This document shows, piece by piece, positions 31,279 to 39,337 of a DNA stretch of 64,000 nucleotides. The DNA comes from Pseudomonadota bacterium (GTDB taxonomy: Bacteria > Pseudomonadota > Gammaproteobacteria > Burkholderiales > Burkholderiaceae_C), in NCBI GenBank assembly GCA_030538085.1, contig JAUNUR010000007.1:1-64000 (forward strand), in the 5' to 3' direction. The translations under genes were made by a program, and so were the position numbers. Under the pieces are notes generated by a model that ran no database searches, was not told where the DNA came from, and saw nothing but the letters and a program-made list of their open reading frames with translations. The number at the start of each line of letters is the position of its first letter. The stretch's first letter is position 1.

Positions 31279-31331
31279 CTAGGGGAAAACCCTGGGGACT
31301 ATTTCCTTACTCTGCCCGCTTCCAAGCGGGC
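31279..31331 (+). promoter_or_regulatory. Palindrome and leader hairpin before the acetyl-CoA hydrolase gene
   Basis: CTAGGG-GAAAA-CCCTGG at 31279-31295 is a 6 bp near-perfect inverted repeat typical of a dimeric operator. At 31314-31331 GCCCGCT-TCCA-AGCGGGC forms a strong hairpin followed by a pyrimidine-rich stretch, 12 bp before the AAGGA ribosome-binding site. Together they could control initiation and early elongation of the downstream gene. Confidence 0.45.
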
Positions 31332-31357
31332 GCTTTCCTTTCCAAGGATTTTTGCTG

Positions 31358-32902
31358 ATGCTCACCAAGACTTCCGCTCCCACATCGCTGGCCGCTGGCC
31401 GCATCCAGCATGCAGGCCTGGCCGCCAAGCGCATGAGCGCCGAACAGGCCGCCGCGCTGATCCAGCCGGGCTGGAGGGTCGGCATGAGCGGTTTCACCGG
31501 TGCCGGCTACCCCAAGGCCGTGCCGCTGGCGCTGGCCCACCGCATTGAGGCCGCGCACGCCGCCGGCGAAAATTTCCGCATTGGCCTGTGGACCGGCGCC
31601 TCCACCGCGCCCGAGCTGGATGGCGCTCTGGCCAAGGTCGACGGCATCGACATGCGCCTGCCCTACCAGAGCGACCCCACGGTGCGCGCGCGCATCAACA
31701 GCGGCGACATGCAATACGTCGACCTGCACCTGTCGCATGTGGCGCAATATGTTTGGTTCGGTTTTCTGGGCCGCCTGAACGTGGCGGTGATCGAAGTGGC
31801 CGGCATCCTGCCCGACGGCCGCCTGGTGCCCAGCACCTCGGTCGGCAACAACAAGACCTGGATCGACCTGGCCGACCACGTGATTCTGGAAGTCAACAGC
31901 CGCCAGCGCGCCGAGCTGGAAGGCATGCATGACATTTATTACGGCACCGCCCTGCCGCCGCATCGCCGGCCGATCCCGCTGTTCGAATCCGGCCAGCGCA
32001 TTGGCGAGCCCTACCTGCGCTGCGACCCGGCCAAGGTCATCGCCGTGGTCGAAACCGACGCGCCCGACCGCAACAGCAAGTTCGCCGAGCCAGACGCCAA
32101 CTCCAACGCCATCGCCGAGCACATCATCGACTTTTTGCAGCACGAAGTGCGGCACGGCCGCCTGCCCAAGGAGCTGCTACCGCTGCAATCGGGCGTGGGC
32201 AACATCGCCAACGCCGTGCTGGCGGGGCTGAACACCGGCCCGTTCGACAACCTGACCGCCTTCACCGAGGTGCTGCAGGACGGCATGCTCGACATGCTGA
32301 AAAGCGGCAAGCTCAAGAGCGCGTCCTGCACCGCGCTGTCGCTCAGCCCCGAGGCCGCGGCCTACTTCGACGAGCACATGGCCGAGTTCAAGAGCCGCAT
32401 CATCATCCGCCCGCAGGAGATCAGCAACCACCCCGAGCTGATTCGCCGCATGGGCCTGATCGCCATGAACGCGATGATCGAGTGCGACATCTACGGCAAC
32501 GTGAACAGCACGCACGTCATGGGCAGCAGCATCATGAACGGCATTGGCGGCTCGGGCGACTTCGCGCGCAACGCCTACCTGTCGATCTTCATGTCGCCGT
32601 CCACGGCCAAGGGTGGCGCCATCAGCTGCATCGTGCCCATGGCCTCGCACGTGGACCATACCGAGCACGACGTGCAGGTCATCGTCACCGAGCGCGGCCT
32701 GGCCGACCTGCGCGGCCTGGCCCCGCAGCAGCGCGCCCGCAAGGTCATCGACACCTGTGCCCACCCCGACTTCCGCGAGGCGCTGCACGACTACGTGGAG
32801 CGCGCCCGCGCCAGCGCCAACGGCCAGCACACCCCGCACCTGCTGACCGAGGCGCTGGGATGGCATGAGCGGTTTCTGCGCACCGGCAGCATGAAGGCAT
32901 GA
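31358..32902 (+). CDS. Acetyl-CoA hydrolase / succinyl-CoA:acetate CoA-transferase family
   Basis: A cytoplasmic CoA-transferase of 514 residues of the Ach1/AarC (Cat1) family, which moves CoA between acetate and other acyl-CoAs such as succinyl-CoA. The N-terminal domain has IQPGWRVGMSGFTGAGYPKA and a dense RLPYQSDPTVRARINSG region. The C-terminal domain has LLPLQSGVGNIANAVLAGL followed by LTAFTEVLQDGMLDML, whose Glu (about residue 304) corresponds to the catalytic glutamate of AarC. GGSGDFARNAYLSIF follows further on. ATG 31358 is used because AAGGA lies 10 bases upstream; a TTG two codons earlier is unlikely. It would help acetate or propionate-CoA balance. Confidence 0.92.
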   Translation: MLTKTSAPTSLAAGRIQHAGLAAKRMSAEQAAALIQPGWRVGMSGFTGAGYPKAVPLALAHRIEAAHAAGENFRIGLWTGASTAPELDGALAKVDGIDMRLPYQSDPTVRARINSGDMQYVDLHLSHVAQYVWFGFLGRLNVAVIEVAGILPDGRLVPSTSVGNNKTWIDLADHVILEVNSRQRAELEGMHDIYYGTALPPHRRPIPLFESGQRIGEPYLRCDPAKVIAVVETDAPDRNSKFAEPDANSNAIAEHIIDFLQHEVRHGRLPKELLPLQSGVGNIANAVLAGLNTGPFDNLTAFTEVLQDGMLDMLKSGKLKSASCTALSLSPEAAAYFDEHMAEFKSRIIIRPQEISNHPELIRRMGLIAMNAMIECDIYGNVNSTHVMGSSIMNGIGGSGDFARNAYLSIFMSPSTAKGGAISCIVPMASHVDHTEHDVQVIVTERGLADLRGLAPQQRARKVIDTCAHPDFREALHDYVERARASANGQHTPHLLTEALGWHERFLRTGSMKA

Positions 32903-33040
32903 TGCTGCGAGTTTGATAGCTGCCAGCGCTTGGCAGGTGAGCGCTTCGGCTTGATTTGGCTTGGAATCTTGCAGGCTGGGTGAGCGCAGCGCAACCCGGC
33001 AAGCCGTAGGTAGAACCGCACAGCGATTCCGACATTTCGC

Positions 33041-33223
33041 GTGATCGCCAGCGCCTCAGCGGCGGAATCCCTGCGGGGTTCCGCCCTACGCGGGCTTCAA
33101 CCACTCGCTCTTCCAATACACATCGTCCCCCACGCTGCCGTCGGTCCGATGCCAGTTTGGTTTCCATGATCGCCACCGCTTCTGTCGCGGAATCCCCGCG
33201 GGGTTCCGCCCTACACGGGCTGA
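33041..33223. repeat. Duplicated hairpin repeat around a vestige of the adenosyltransferase gene
   Basis: Two copies of a roughly 56 bp unit (33041-33097 and 33167-33223, each with GGAATCC..GCGGGGTTCCG) enclose 33094-33155. That segment matches 33856-33917, the 3' end of the cob(I)alamin adenosyltransferase gene, at about 57 of 62 positions. On the minus strand it still reads HRTDGSVGDDVYWKSEWLK, against HRPDGSVGDDVYWKSERLK in the real gene. The rest of the gap 32903-33288 shows no gene. Confidence 0.85.
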
Positions 33224-33288
33224 TTCAATGGATGAAATCCTAGTCATCATGGATTTTAGGGGTGAATACGATATTCAAATTCATCGCA

Positions 33289-33780
33289 TCAACCTACAGA
33301 AACAATTTGAATGAGCTTGCCACCAGCGGCTGCCTCAAGGGTTTCAAGCTGCTTGGTATCCAACTGGCCACCGCCACTGTGAAGCTCATAGTCCCTCACA
33401 GACACCACCCATCTTGCGAAAACTGCCTTTTCAGCAAAGTCAAATTGCTGAACCAATGCTTGCTGGCCGCAGCACGGCATTTTTAGGTCTACCAAAAGCG
33501 GCGTTTCTAATTGCTCGATTTGATCCTCCATATCTGCCCACCACTCGCCGTGGTCATCATCGCCAAAGCGATCTACCTTCGTACCGCAGAGCGGACATTT
33601 AAAGCTTTCAAACGCCACCCCTGAATCGACGAGGGTCAGTTTCGAGAAGCGTTTGAAGCTCACCTCTTTCTCATTCCACGAGCAATAGCTACGAAGGAGA
33701 GACTCCACTTGCTGCAACTGCTCATCAGAAGGCACGAAATCCCGATCAAAAGGCACCAATTTGATGGTAAATACTGCCAT
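33289..33780 (-). CDS. Unknown protein with zinc-ribbon-like cysteines
   Basis: A protein of 163 residues starting MAVFTIKLVPFDRDFVPSDE. Two cysteine pairs, FKCPLCGTK near residue 62 and MPCCGQQALV near 102, look like a split zinc ribbon. No membrane segment or signal peptide. I do not recognise the family. Codon use and base composition are AT-richer than in the neighbouring genes. The gene lies exactly between the adenosyltransferase gene and a vestigial copy of that gene's end, so it probably arrived with a local duplication or insertion. A plausible reading is a small defence or immunity-type orphan, but nothing in the sequence proves this. Confidence 0.75.
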   Translation of the reverse strand: MAVFTIKLVPFDRDFVPSDEQLQQVESLLRSYCSWNEKEVSFKRFSKLTLVDSGVAFESFKCPLCGTKVDRFGDDDHGEWWADMEDQIEQLETPLLVDLKMPCCGQQALVQQFDFAEKAVFARWVVSVRDYELHSGGGQLDTKQLETLEAAAGGKLIQIVSVG

Positions 33781-33842
33781 GTTTTCACTTATTAATGATT
33801 AATGTTCACGCGGTCCGGCTGGCAATGTGAAAGGAGCACCAA

Positions 33843-34418
33843 CTACTCTTCCGCCCGCTTCAACCGCTCACTCTTCCAATACACATCGTCCCCCACGCTG
33901 CCATCGGGCCGGTGCCGGTTCAGCACGCGCGACAGCACGAACATCAGGTCGGACAGGCGGTTGAGGTAGCGGCGCGGCGCATCGCGCACGGCCTCGTGCT
34001 CGCCCAGGGCCACCACGGCGCGCTCGGCGCGGCGGGCGACGGTGCGGCAGATGTGCGCTTGGCACGCGGCACGGGTGCCTGCCGGCAGGATGAACTCCTG
34101 CAGGCGCGGCAGGGTGGCGTTGTAGCGCTCCAGCGCGCCGTCGAGCTGGGCCAGCGCGTCGTCTTGCAGCAGTTCGAAGCCGGGGATGGACAGCTCGCCG
34201 CCTAAGTTGAACAACTGGTGCTGGATGTCGATGAGCAGCTCGCGGACGCCCTCCGGCATGTCTTCGCACAGCAGCAGGCCGATGTGCGAGTTCAACTCGT
34301 CCACGTCGCCCATGGCCATGGGCCGCGCGCTGGCTTTTGAGACGCGCGTGTTGTCGCCCAGGCCCGTGGTGCCGTCGTCGCCGGTGCGGGTGGCGATCTG
34401 CGTGAGGCGTTTGCCCAT
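33843..34418 (-). CDS. Cob(I)alamin adenosyltransferase (PduO/MMAB type)
   Basis: Transfers the adenosyl group of ATP to cob(I)alamin to make coenzyme B12. The 191-residue product matches the PduO family: MGKRLTQIATRTGDDGTTGL with the ATP-binding loop, MAMGDVDELNSHIGLLLCED and QHQLFNLGGELSIPG. The C-terminal signature is RYLNRLSDLMFVLSRVLNR. Its stop is followed by the orphan zinc-ribbon gene, and a mutated copy of its last 60 bp lies 700 bp further on. It is read in the same direction as aroQ, 9 bp after it, so the two may share a message. Confidence 0.95.
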   Translation of the reverse strand: MGKRLTQIATRTGDDGTTGLGDNTRVSKASARPMAMGDVDELNSHIGLLLCEDMPEGVRELLIDIQHQLFNLGGELSIPGFELLQDDALAQLDGALERYNATLPRLQEFILPAGTRAACQAHICRTVARRAERAVVALGEHEAVRDAPRRYLNRLSDLMFVLSRVLNRHRPDGSVGDDVYWKSERLKRAEE

Positions 34419-34427
34419 GTCGTTAAC

Positions 34428-34877
34428 TCACTTATTGATAGCTGACTGCGCAGAACTGGCGGCAGCCCGAAGCCCCAAAAGGTATGAATCGGCACCGAAG
34501 CCGCAGATCTGCCCGCGCGCGATATCGGCAATATAGGACTGATGGCGGAACGGCTCGCGGGCGTGGATGTTGCTCATGTGCACCTCGACGATGGGGCACT
34601 TCAGGATCGCCAGCGCATCGCGGATGGCGATGCTGGTGTGCGTCCACGCCCCCGCGTTGATGACCACCGCCGCCACGCCGTCGCGATGCGCCTGGTGAAT
34701 GCGCTCGCACATCGCGCCTTCGTGGTTGGTCTGGAAGCATTCGACCGCCACGCCCAGCTCGCCGGCCAGCTTGTGCAATGCCGCATCGATGTCCGCCAGC
34801 GTGGCCGTGCCGTATTGCGCCGGATCGCGCTGGCCGAACATGTTGAGGTTGATGCCGTGCAGGACGAGGAGGTTCAT
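34428..34877 (-). CDS. aroQ: 3-dehydroquinate dehydratase, type II
   Basis: Catalyses the third step of the shikimate pathway (3-dehydroquinate to 3-dehydroshikimate). The 149-residue length is right for the dodecameric type II enzyme. It starts [20 protein letters not shown] with the usual LHGxNLN motif. [16 protein letters not shown] and [18 protein letters not shown] with the conserved Asn and His follow, then [19 protein letters not shown]. The active-site Tyr is expected in the flexible loop (PAQYGTATL). ATG 34877 is preferred over upstream starts in the REP region. aroE lies 700 bp away on the same strand beyond the RAYT element. Confidence 0.96.
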   Translation of the reverse strand: MNLLVLHGINLNMFGQRDPAQYGTATLADIDAALHKLAGELGVAVECFQTNHEGAMCERIHQAHRDGVAAVVINAGAWTHTSIAIRDALAILKCPIVEVHMSNIHAREPFRHQSYIADIARGQICGFGADSYLLGLRAAASSAQSAINK

Positions 34878-34909
34878 GCCGTCATTATGGGCATGTGGTT
34901 TCGGCCTTC

Positions 34910-34982
34910 TGTGGGAGCGGGCTTGCCCGCGATGGGCCTGCCGCAGCATCACCGCCCTATCGCGGGCAAGCCCGCTCCCACA
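34910..34982. repeat. REP pair (BIME) upstream of RAYT
   Basis: Two inverted copies of TGTGGGAGCGGGCTTGCCCG with 24 bp between them. The pair ends 12 bp before the transposase ATG. Confidence 0.93.
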
Positions 34983-34994
34983 AAATGCAGGGCC

Positions 34995-35471
34995 ATGACG
35001 GACTCGCCCCAAACACCACGCCCGCGCAGTTCTGCACTGAGGCGTGGGCGTGTGTCCTTGGTCGGCCATGCCTACTTGCTTACCACGGTGACATACGAGC
35101 GAGCGCCGGTGTTTGATGACTTCGCGCTTGCTCGCGCCACCATTGCCGCGCTGCGCGGGTGTGATGCGATGGGTGAATCCGAGACGCTGGCGTTTGTGTT
35201 GATGCCCGACCATCTGCACTGGCTGATGGTGTTGCGTGGGGAATCGCTCGATGCGGTGATGCGGCGGTTCAAGTCGGTGAGTGCGCGGGAGGTGAATCAG
35301 TTGCGCGACCGACCAGGCACTCCGTTGTGGCAACCGGGCTATCACGACCATGCGTTGCGACGCGACGAAGATTTGCAGGCAACGGCGCGCTATCTGGTGG
35401 GCAACCCGGTGCGCGCGGGCTTGGTGGCGTCGGTGATGGACTATCCGCATTGGGATGCGGTGTGGGTGTAG
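34995..35471 (+). CDS. REP-associated tyrosine transposase (RAYT)
   Basis: A single-copy Y1-type transposase of 158 residues of the IS200/IS605-related RAYT group. The HUH motif is [11 protein letters not shown] (His73, His75), and the catalytic tyrosine is in [14 protein letters not shown] (Tyr133). The N-terminal [17 protein letters not shown] is also typical. ATG 34995 is chosen over the long upstream frame because it gives the usual RAYT length and lies outside the REP pair. It is flanked on both sides by REP pairs whose sequence is found elsewhere in the window, so it is likely the enzyme that spread them. Such genes are usually vertically inherited and domesticated. It is inserted between aroQ and aroE, against their direction. 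Confidence 0.94.
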   Translation: MTDSPQTPRPRSSALRRGRVSLVGHAYLLTTVTYERAPVFDDFALARATIAALRGCDAMGESETLAFVLMPDHLHWLMVLRGESLDAVMRRFKSVSAREVNQLRDRPGTPLWQPGYHDHALRRDEDLQATARYLVGNPVRAGLVASVMDYPHWDAVWV

Positions 35472-35492
35472 CGATCACCGCGTCGTATCTTT

Positions 35493-35567
35493 TGTGGGAG
35501 CGGGCTTGCCCGCGATAAGCCTTGGCTGAGAGCGATGCGCCCCATCGCGGGCAAGCCCGCTCCCACA
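35493..35567. repeat. REP pair (BIME) downstream of RAYT
   Basis: A second inverted pair of TGTGGGAGCGGGCTTGCCCG 22 bp after the transposase stop, with a spacer near 30 bp that differs from the upstream pair. Confidence 0.93.
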
Positions 35568-35584
35568 ACACCAAGGAAACGCCG

Positions 35585-36427
35585 CTACACCAGCGGCACG
35601 GTGAGGCGAGTTAGCGCCTCGCGCGTGTCGGGGCGCACGCCGCGCCACCAGGCGAAGGCCTCCGCCGCCTGCTCGACCAGCATGCCGACGCCGTCGGCCA
35701 CGCGGGCGGCGCCCGCTGCCTGCTGCGCCAGCTTGAGGAAGGGCGTGAGGCCCTTGCCGTAGACCATGTCGTAGGCCAGCACGCCGGGAGCGAAGGCGGC
35801 GGGCGGCACGGCGGGGGCTTCGCCACCCAGGCTGGCCGAAGTGGCGTTGATGACGACGTCGAATGGCGATTCGCCCGCCAACGCGTCGAAGCCGCCACCG
35901 GCCAGCGGCACGCCGCCCAGATGCGGCGAAAGTTCGCGCGCCAATTCCTGCGCCTTGGCGGCGGTGCGGTTGGCGATAACGATGCGCGCCGCACCGGCGC
36001 GGGCGATGGGCAGCACGGCGCCGCGCGTGGCGCCACCAGCGCCCAGCAACAGCACGCGCTTGCCCGCGAGCGGTACGCCCAGGTTCACCTCGATGTCGCG
36101 CACCAGGCCGATGCCGTCGAAGTTGCGCGCCTCGATGCGGTCGCCGTCGAAGCGCAGCGCATTGGCGGCGCCGGCCAGGCGCGCGTCGTCGCTCGCTTGC
36201 GTTGCCCCGACCAGGGCCTGCAGCTTGAACGGCAGCGTGACGTTCATCCCCTTGCCGCCCGCCGCGCGGAAGGCGGCCAGTGCGCGGGCAAAGCCGCCCT
36301 CATCCGCGCCGCCGTCGATGGCCTCGTAGGTCATGGCTTGCCCGGTGACCTGCGCGAACAGGCCGTGGATGAGCGGCGACTTGCTGTGGGCGATGGGGTG
36401 GCCGATGACGGCATAGCGGTCGAGCAT
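35585..36427 (-). CDS. aroE: Shikimate dehydrogenase
   Basis: Reduces 3-dehydroshikimate to shikimate with NADPH. The 280-residue product begins MLDRYAVIGHPIAHSKSPLI, which contains the substrate-binding Ser motif. GKGMNVTLPFKLQAL with the catalytic Lys follows near residue 65, then the Rossmann loop VLLLGAGGATRGAV near 130 and IANRTAAKAQELA. AYDMVYGKGLTPFL and DGVGMLVEQAAEAF close the protein. ATG 36427 matches the family start; the longer frame adds an unconserved stretch. It shares direction with aroQ, and both are shikimate-pathway genes separated by the RAYT insertion. Confidence 0.96.
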   Translation of the reverse strand: MLDRYAVIGHPIAHSKSPLIHGLFAQVTGQAMTYEAIDGGADEGGFARALAAFRAAGGKGMNVTLPFKLQALVGATQASDDARLAGAANALRFDGDRIEARNFDGIGLVRDIEVNLGVPLAGKRVLLLGAGGATRGAVLPIARAGAARIVIANRTAAKAQELARELSPHLGGVPLAGGGFDALAGESPFDVVINATSASLGGEAPAVPPAAFAPGVLAYDMVYGKGLTPFLKLAQQAAGAARVADGVGMLVEQAAEAFAWWRGVRPDTREALTRLTVPLV

Positions 36428-36650
36428 GGCTTGCGCGGAGTGGAAGGCAGGAGGGGCTGTCACTGTAGCGCAGGTGGCAGTGGCACGGCTTGTGATCCAA
36501 ATCAGCATTCAGCGCCCGTCCATCAAGCGCGAGCAGCTATGCAATCAGGAGTATTCGTACCCAAGCCCGCACCGAGCACGCCCCGCCTGATCGGCTTAAA
36601 CTGGCCGACTCCCCGATTGCCGCTACCCCGCCCGCCTGGAAACATTTGCC

Positions 36651-38078
36651 ATGAACGCCCCCACCCAGCTTGCCCATGTCACGCCCGAGATCAAGCCGCG
36701 CCCCGCGCCGCCGGCGCTGATCGAGGCGCTGAAGTCGCGCTTTGGCGCGCAGTTTTCCGAGGCCATGGCGGTGCGCGAGCAGCACGGGCGTGACGAATCG
36801 GCCTACACCACCGTGCCGCCGCCCGCGGGCGTGGTGTTTGCCGAGAGCACGGCCGACGTGCAGGACGCCATCCAACTGTGCGCGCAGCACAAGGTGCCGG
36901 TGATTCCCTACGGCGTCGGCTCGTCGCTGGAGGGGCATCTGCTGGCCGTGCAAGGAGGCATCAGTCTGGATGTGAACCGCATGAGCAAGGTGCTGAGCGT
37001 GAATGCCGAGGACCTGACGGTGACCGTGCAGCCGGGCGTGACGCGCAAGCAACTCAATGACGAGATCAAGAGCACGGGCCTGTTCTTCCCCATCGACCCC
37101 GGTGCCGACGCCAGCATCGGCGGCATGGTGGCCACGCGCGCCAGCGGCACCAACGCCGTGCGCTACGGCACCATGCGCGAGAACGTGCTGGCGCTGGAAG
37201 TGGTGACGGCGCAGGGCGAGGCCATCCGCACCGGCACGCGGGCCAAGAAGAGCAGCGCCGGTTACGACCTGACGCGCCTGTTCGTCGGCAGCGAGGGCAC
37301 GCTGGGCGTGATCACCGAGGTGACGCTGCGCATCTACCCGCTGCCCGAGGCGGTATCGGCGGCGATCTGCTCGTTCCCCACCATCGCCGACGCGGTGAAC
37401 ACGGTCATCCAGACCATCCAGCTTGGCGTGCCGATCGCCCGGGTGGAGCTGATCGACGGCAACAGCGTGCGCGCCGTGAACCAGCACAGCAAGCTGAGCC
37501 TGCGCGAGGAGCCGATGCTGCTGATGGAATTCCACGGCTCGCCTGCTGGCGTGAAGGAGCAGGCCGAGGTGGTGCAGGACATCGCCCGCGACCAACACGG
37601 CGCCGACTTTGAATGGGCCGACACGCCTGAGGAACGCACGCGCCTGTGGACGGCGCGGCACAACGCCTACTTCGCCGCCGTGCAAAGCCGCCCCGGCTGC
37701 CGCTGCATCACCACCGACACCTGCGTGCCCATCAGCCGCCTGGCCGATGCGCTGCTGGACACCGTGGCCGAGGCGGATGCGAGCGGCATCCCCTACTTCC
37801 TGGTTGGTCATGTGGGCGACGGCAACTTCCACATGGGCTACCTGATCGACCCCGACGACGCCGATGAACATGCACGCGCCGAGCAGCTCAACCACCAGGT
37901 CGTCGCCCGCGCGCTGGCGCTGGGCGGCACCTGCACCGGCGAGCACGGCGTGGGACTGCACAAGATGGGCTTTCTGGTCGACGAGGCCGGAGAGGGCGCG
38001 GTGGCGATGATGCGCACCATCAAGCTGGCGCTGGACCCGGACAACATCATGAATCCGGGAAAGGTGTTCGTGGTCTGA
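36651..38078 (+). CDS. FAD-linked D-lactate/glycolate-type dehydrogenase
   Basis: A flavoprotein of 475 residues of the VAO/PCMH superfamily, in the D-lactate dehydrogenase (cytochrome)/GlcD group. The FAD_binding_4 domain covers about residues 60-235 with VIPYGVGSSLEGHLLAVQGG, FFPIDPGADASIGGMVATRA and SSAGYDLTRLFVGSEGTLGV. The C-terminal FAD-oxidase domain includes YFLVGHVGDGNFHMGYLI and GTCTGEHGVGLHKMGFL, with catalytic histidines. It lacks a C-terminal iron-sulfur part. Substrate is most likely D-lactate or another D-2-hydroxy acid. It starts at ATG 36651, after 223 bp without other features, and stands alone. Confidence 0.9.
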   Translation: MNAPTQLAHVTPEIKPRPAPPALIEALKSRFGAQFSEAMAVREQHGRDESAYTTVPPPAGVVFAESTADVQDAIQLCAQHKVPVIPYGVGSSLEGHLLAVQGGISLDVNRMSKVLSVNAEDLTVTVQPGVTRKQLNDEIKSTGLFFPIDPGADASIGGMVATRASGTNAVRYGTMRENVLALEVVTAQGEAIRTGTRAKKSSAGYDLTRLFVGSEGTLGVITEVTLRIYPLPEAVSAAICSFPTIADAVNTVIQTIQLGVPIARVELIDGNSVRAVNQHSKLSLREEPMLLMEFHGSPAGVKEQAEVVQDIARDQHGADFEWADTPEERTRLWTARHNAYFAAVQSRPGCRCITTDTCVPISRLADALLDTVAEADASGIPYFLVGHVGDGNFHMGYLIDPDDADEHARAEQLNHQVVARALALGGTCTGEHGVGLHKMGFLVDEAGEGAVAMMRTIKLALDPDNIMNPGKVFVV

Positions 38079-38321
38079 CGGCGCCGGGGAACGCCGGCGC
38101 GGCGGCGCATGCCTGCCTTCGCGGGCCAGTTGCGCTTGTTCCAATACGGTCACGGCAGGAGGAGCGTGTTACGGGTGCCGCCAATCTTTGCCCCTGCGCC
38201 CCGCAAAGTGTCGCCTTGGGCAATGCCGTCGATATTGCTGGCACTTCTGATGTACTAGATGGTGACCCAATGCACAAAAACCCATGCAAACCATGATTCC
38301 ACCCTGTTGCTGGAACGCATT

Positions 38322-38344
38322 TTGTGAATTATTGTGTTTCACAA
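38322..38344. promoter_or_regulatory. Overlapping inverted repeats upstream of the Pil-Chp operon
   Basis: TTGTGAA and TTCACAA form 7 bp arms around 9 bases, and inside the same stretch TTGTG-TTT-CACAA is a second perfect palindrome. Both lie 158-180 bp before the first response-regulator codon, in an AT-rich promoter-like part of the 423 bp gap 38079-38501. The half site resembles TGTGA/TCACA of CRP/Vfr-type proteins, but the spacing is not the canonical 6 bases. The rest of the gap shows no gene. Confidence 0.45.
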
Positions 38345-38501
38345 CTTAAGGCGAGTGTCATACATTGAGCAGCGTTCGTTCTTGGCGCTCGGTTTTACTG
38401 ATGACACGCGAAGGCGTCGGTAGCTTTACCTGGCTCACAAGCTTACTTTCCCATGCTCACATCGACACCCCCTGGCTCGCGGCCCTTGCCTGCTGGAAGG
38501 C

Positions 38502-39242
38502 TTGGTACTGGTTTCGCAGCGGCGCAACCCCAGACTGGCGTTGCTGAAGCCCAACGACGCCACTCAAGCCGACGCCATTTTGGTGGACGCGACCGATCGC
38601 GTGGCCATGGCCTGGGCCAAGGGGCAAACCTGGCTGGCCGACCGCACGGTGATCTGGGTCGACAGCCCCACGCCCGCCCCCGAGGGCCACACCGACATCC
38701 GTCGACCGGTCCCATGGCCGGCGCTGCCCATCACCCTGGCCCGAGCGCTGGAAGAAAACGCCATCGCCCACAGCGGGCGACCCGATTTCGGTCACAGCTC
38801 CTTCTCCGTATTGCCTCCGACGGAGCAGGCGTCCGATCAAACCCCATCCGAGCGGGTATTGGTGGTGGACGACAGCTTGGCCGTGCGCAACCACTTGCAG
38901 TCCCTGCTGGGTGATCATGGATTGAACGTCACGGCGGTGGATTCTGGTGAGGCAGCGGTTTCCGCGATCTCGGCCAACAGCTACAAATGCATTTTGATGG
39001 ACGTGCTGATGCCGGGCATGGACGGCTATGAAACCTGCCGCCGCATCAAGAGTCTGCCGGGCAAGAAGGCACTGCCCATCGTCATGCTGACCAGCAAGTC
39101 TTCGCCATTCGACCGCATTCGCGGAAAAATGGCCGGGTGCGACGCTTATCTGACCAAGCCCGTCAACCCGAATGACCTGCGTGAAACGTTGAGGCACTTC
39201 GTGCGCTTCGGCAGCAATTCCCAGTTCTTCTCGAAACTTTAA
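38502..39242 (+). CDS. pilG: PilG-like response regulator with extra N-terminal domain
   Basis: A protein of up to 246 residues. The CheY-like receiver is at about residues 115-235, with VLVVDDSLAVRNHL, the phospho-acceptor Asp in CILMDVLMPGMDG, the switch Thr in VMLTSKSSPFD and the conserved Lys in AYLTKPVN. The first 110 residues resemble the poorly conserved N-terminal domain seen in long PilG-like proteins of the Burkholderiales. The start is unresolved: no ATG lies in frame, an in-frame stop is at 38421, and I list a TTG at 38502, which has a too-close GGAAGG site. An ATG at 38453 is in another frame, so a start-region frameshift is possible. It leads the chemosensory operon and probably acts on pilus extension. 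Confidence 0.85.
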   Translation: MVLVSQRRNPRLALLKPNDATQADAILVDATDRVAMAWAKGQTWLADRTVIWVDSPTPAPEGHTDIRRPVPWPALPITLARALEENAIAHSGRPDFGHSSFSVLPPTEQASDQTPSERVLVVDDSLAVRNHLQSLLGDHGLNVTAVDSGEAAVSAISANSYKCILMDVLMPGMDGYETCRRIKSLPGKKALPIVMLTSKSSPFDRIRGKMAGCDAYLTKPVNPNDLRETLRHFVRFGSNSQFFSKL

Positions 39243-39337
39243 CCGAGACCACCATACGATTGCGCGGCACGTCAAGGTCAAAAAATTTTTCTTCGATATT
39301 TGCATCATTTCCCCTGTTTCATTCACTGGAGCTTTTC

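Noticed and set aside
34542..34994. Long N-terminal extension of the RAYT frame
   Set aside because: It runs antisense to aroQ and through the REP pair; RAYT proteins normally begin near the ATG at 34995.
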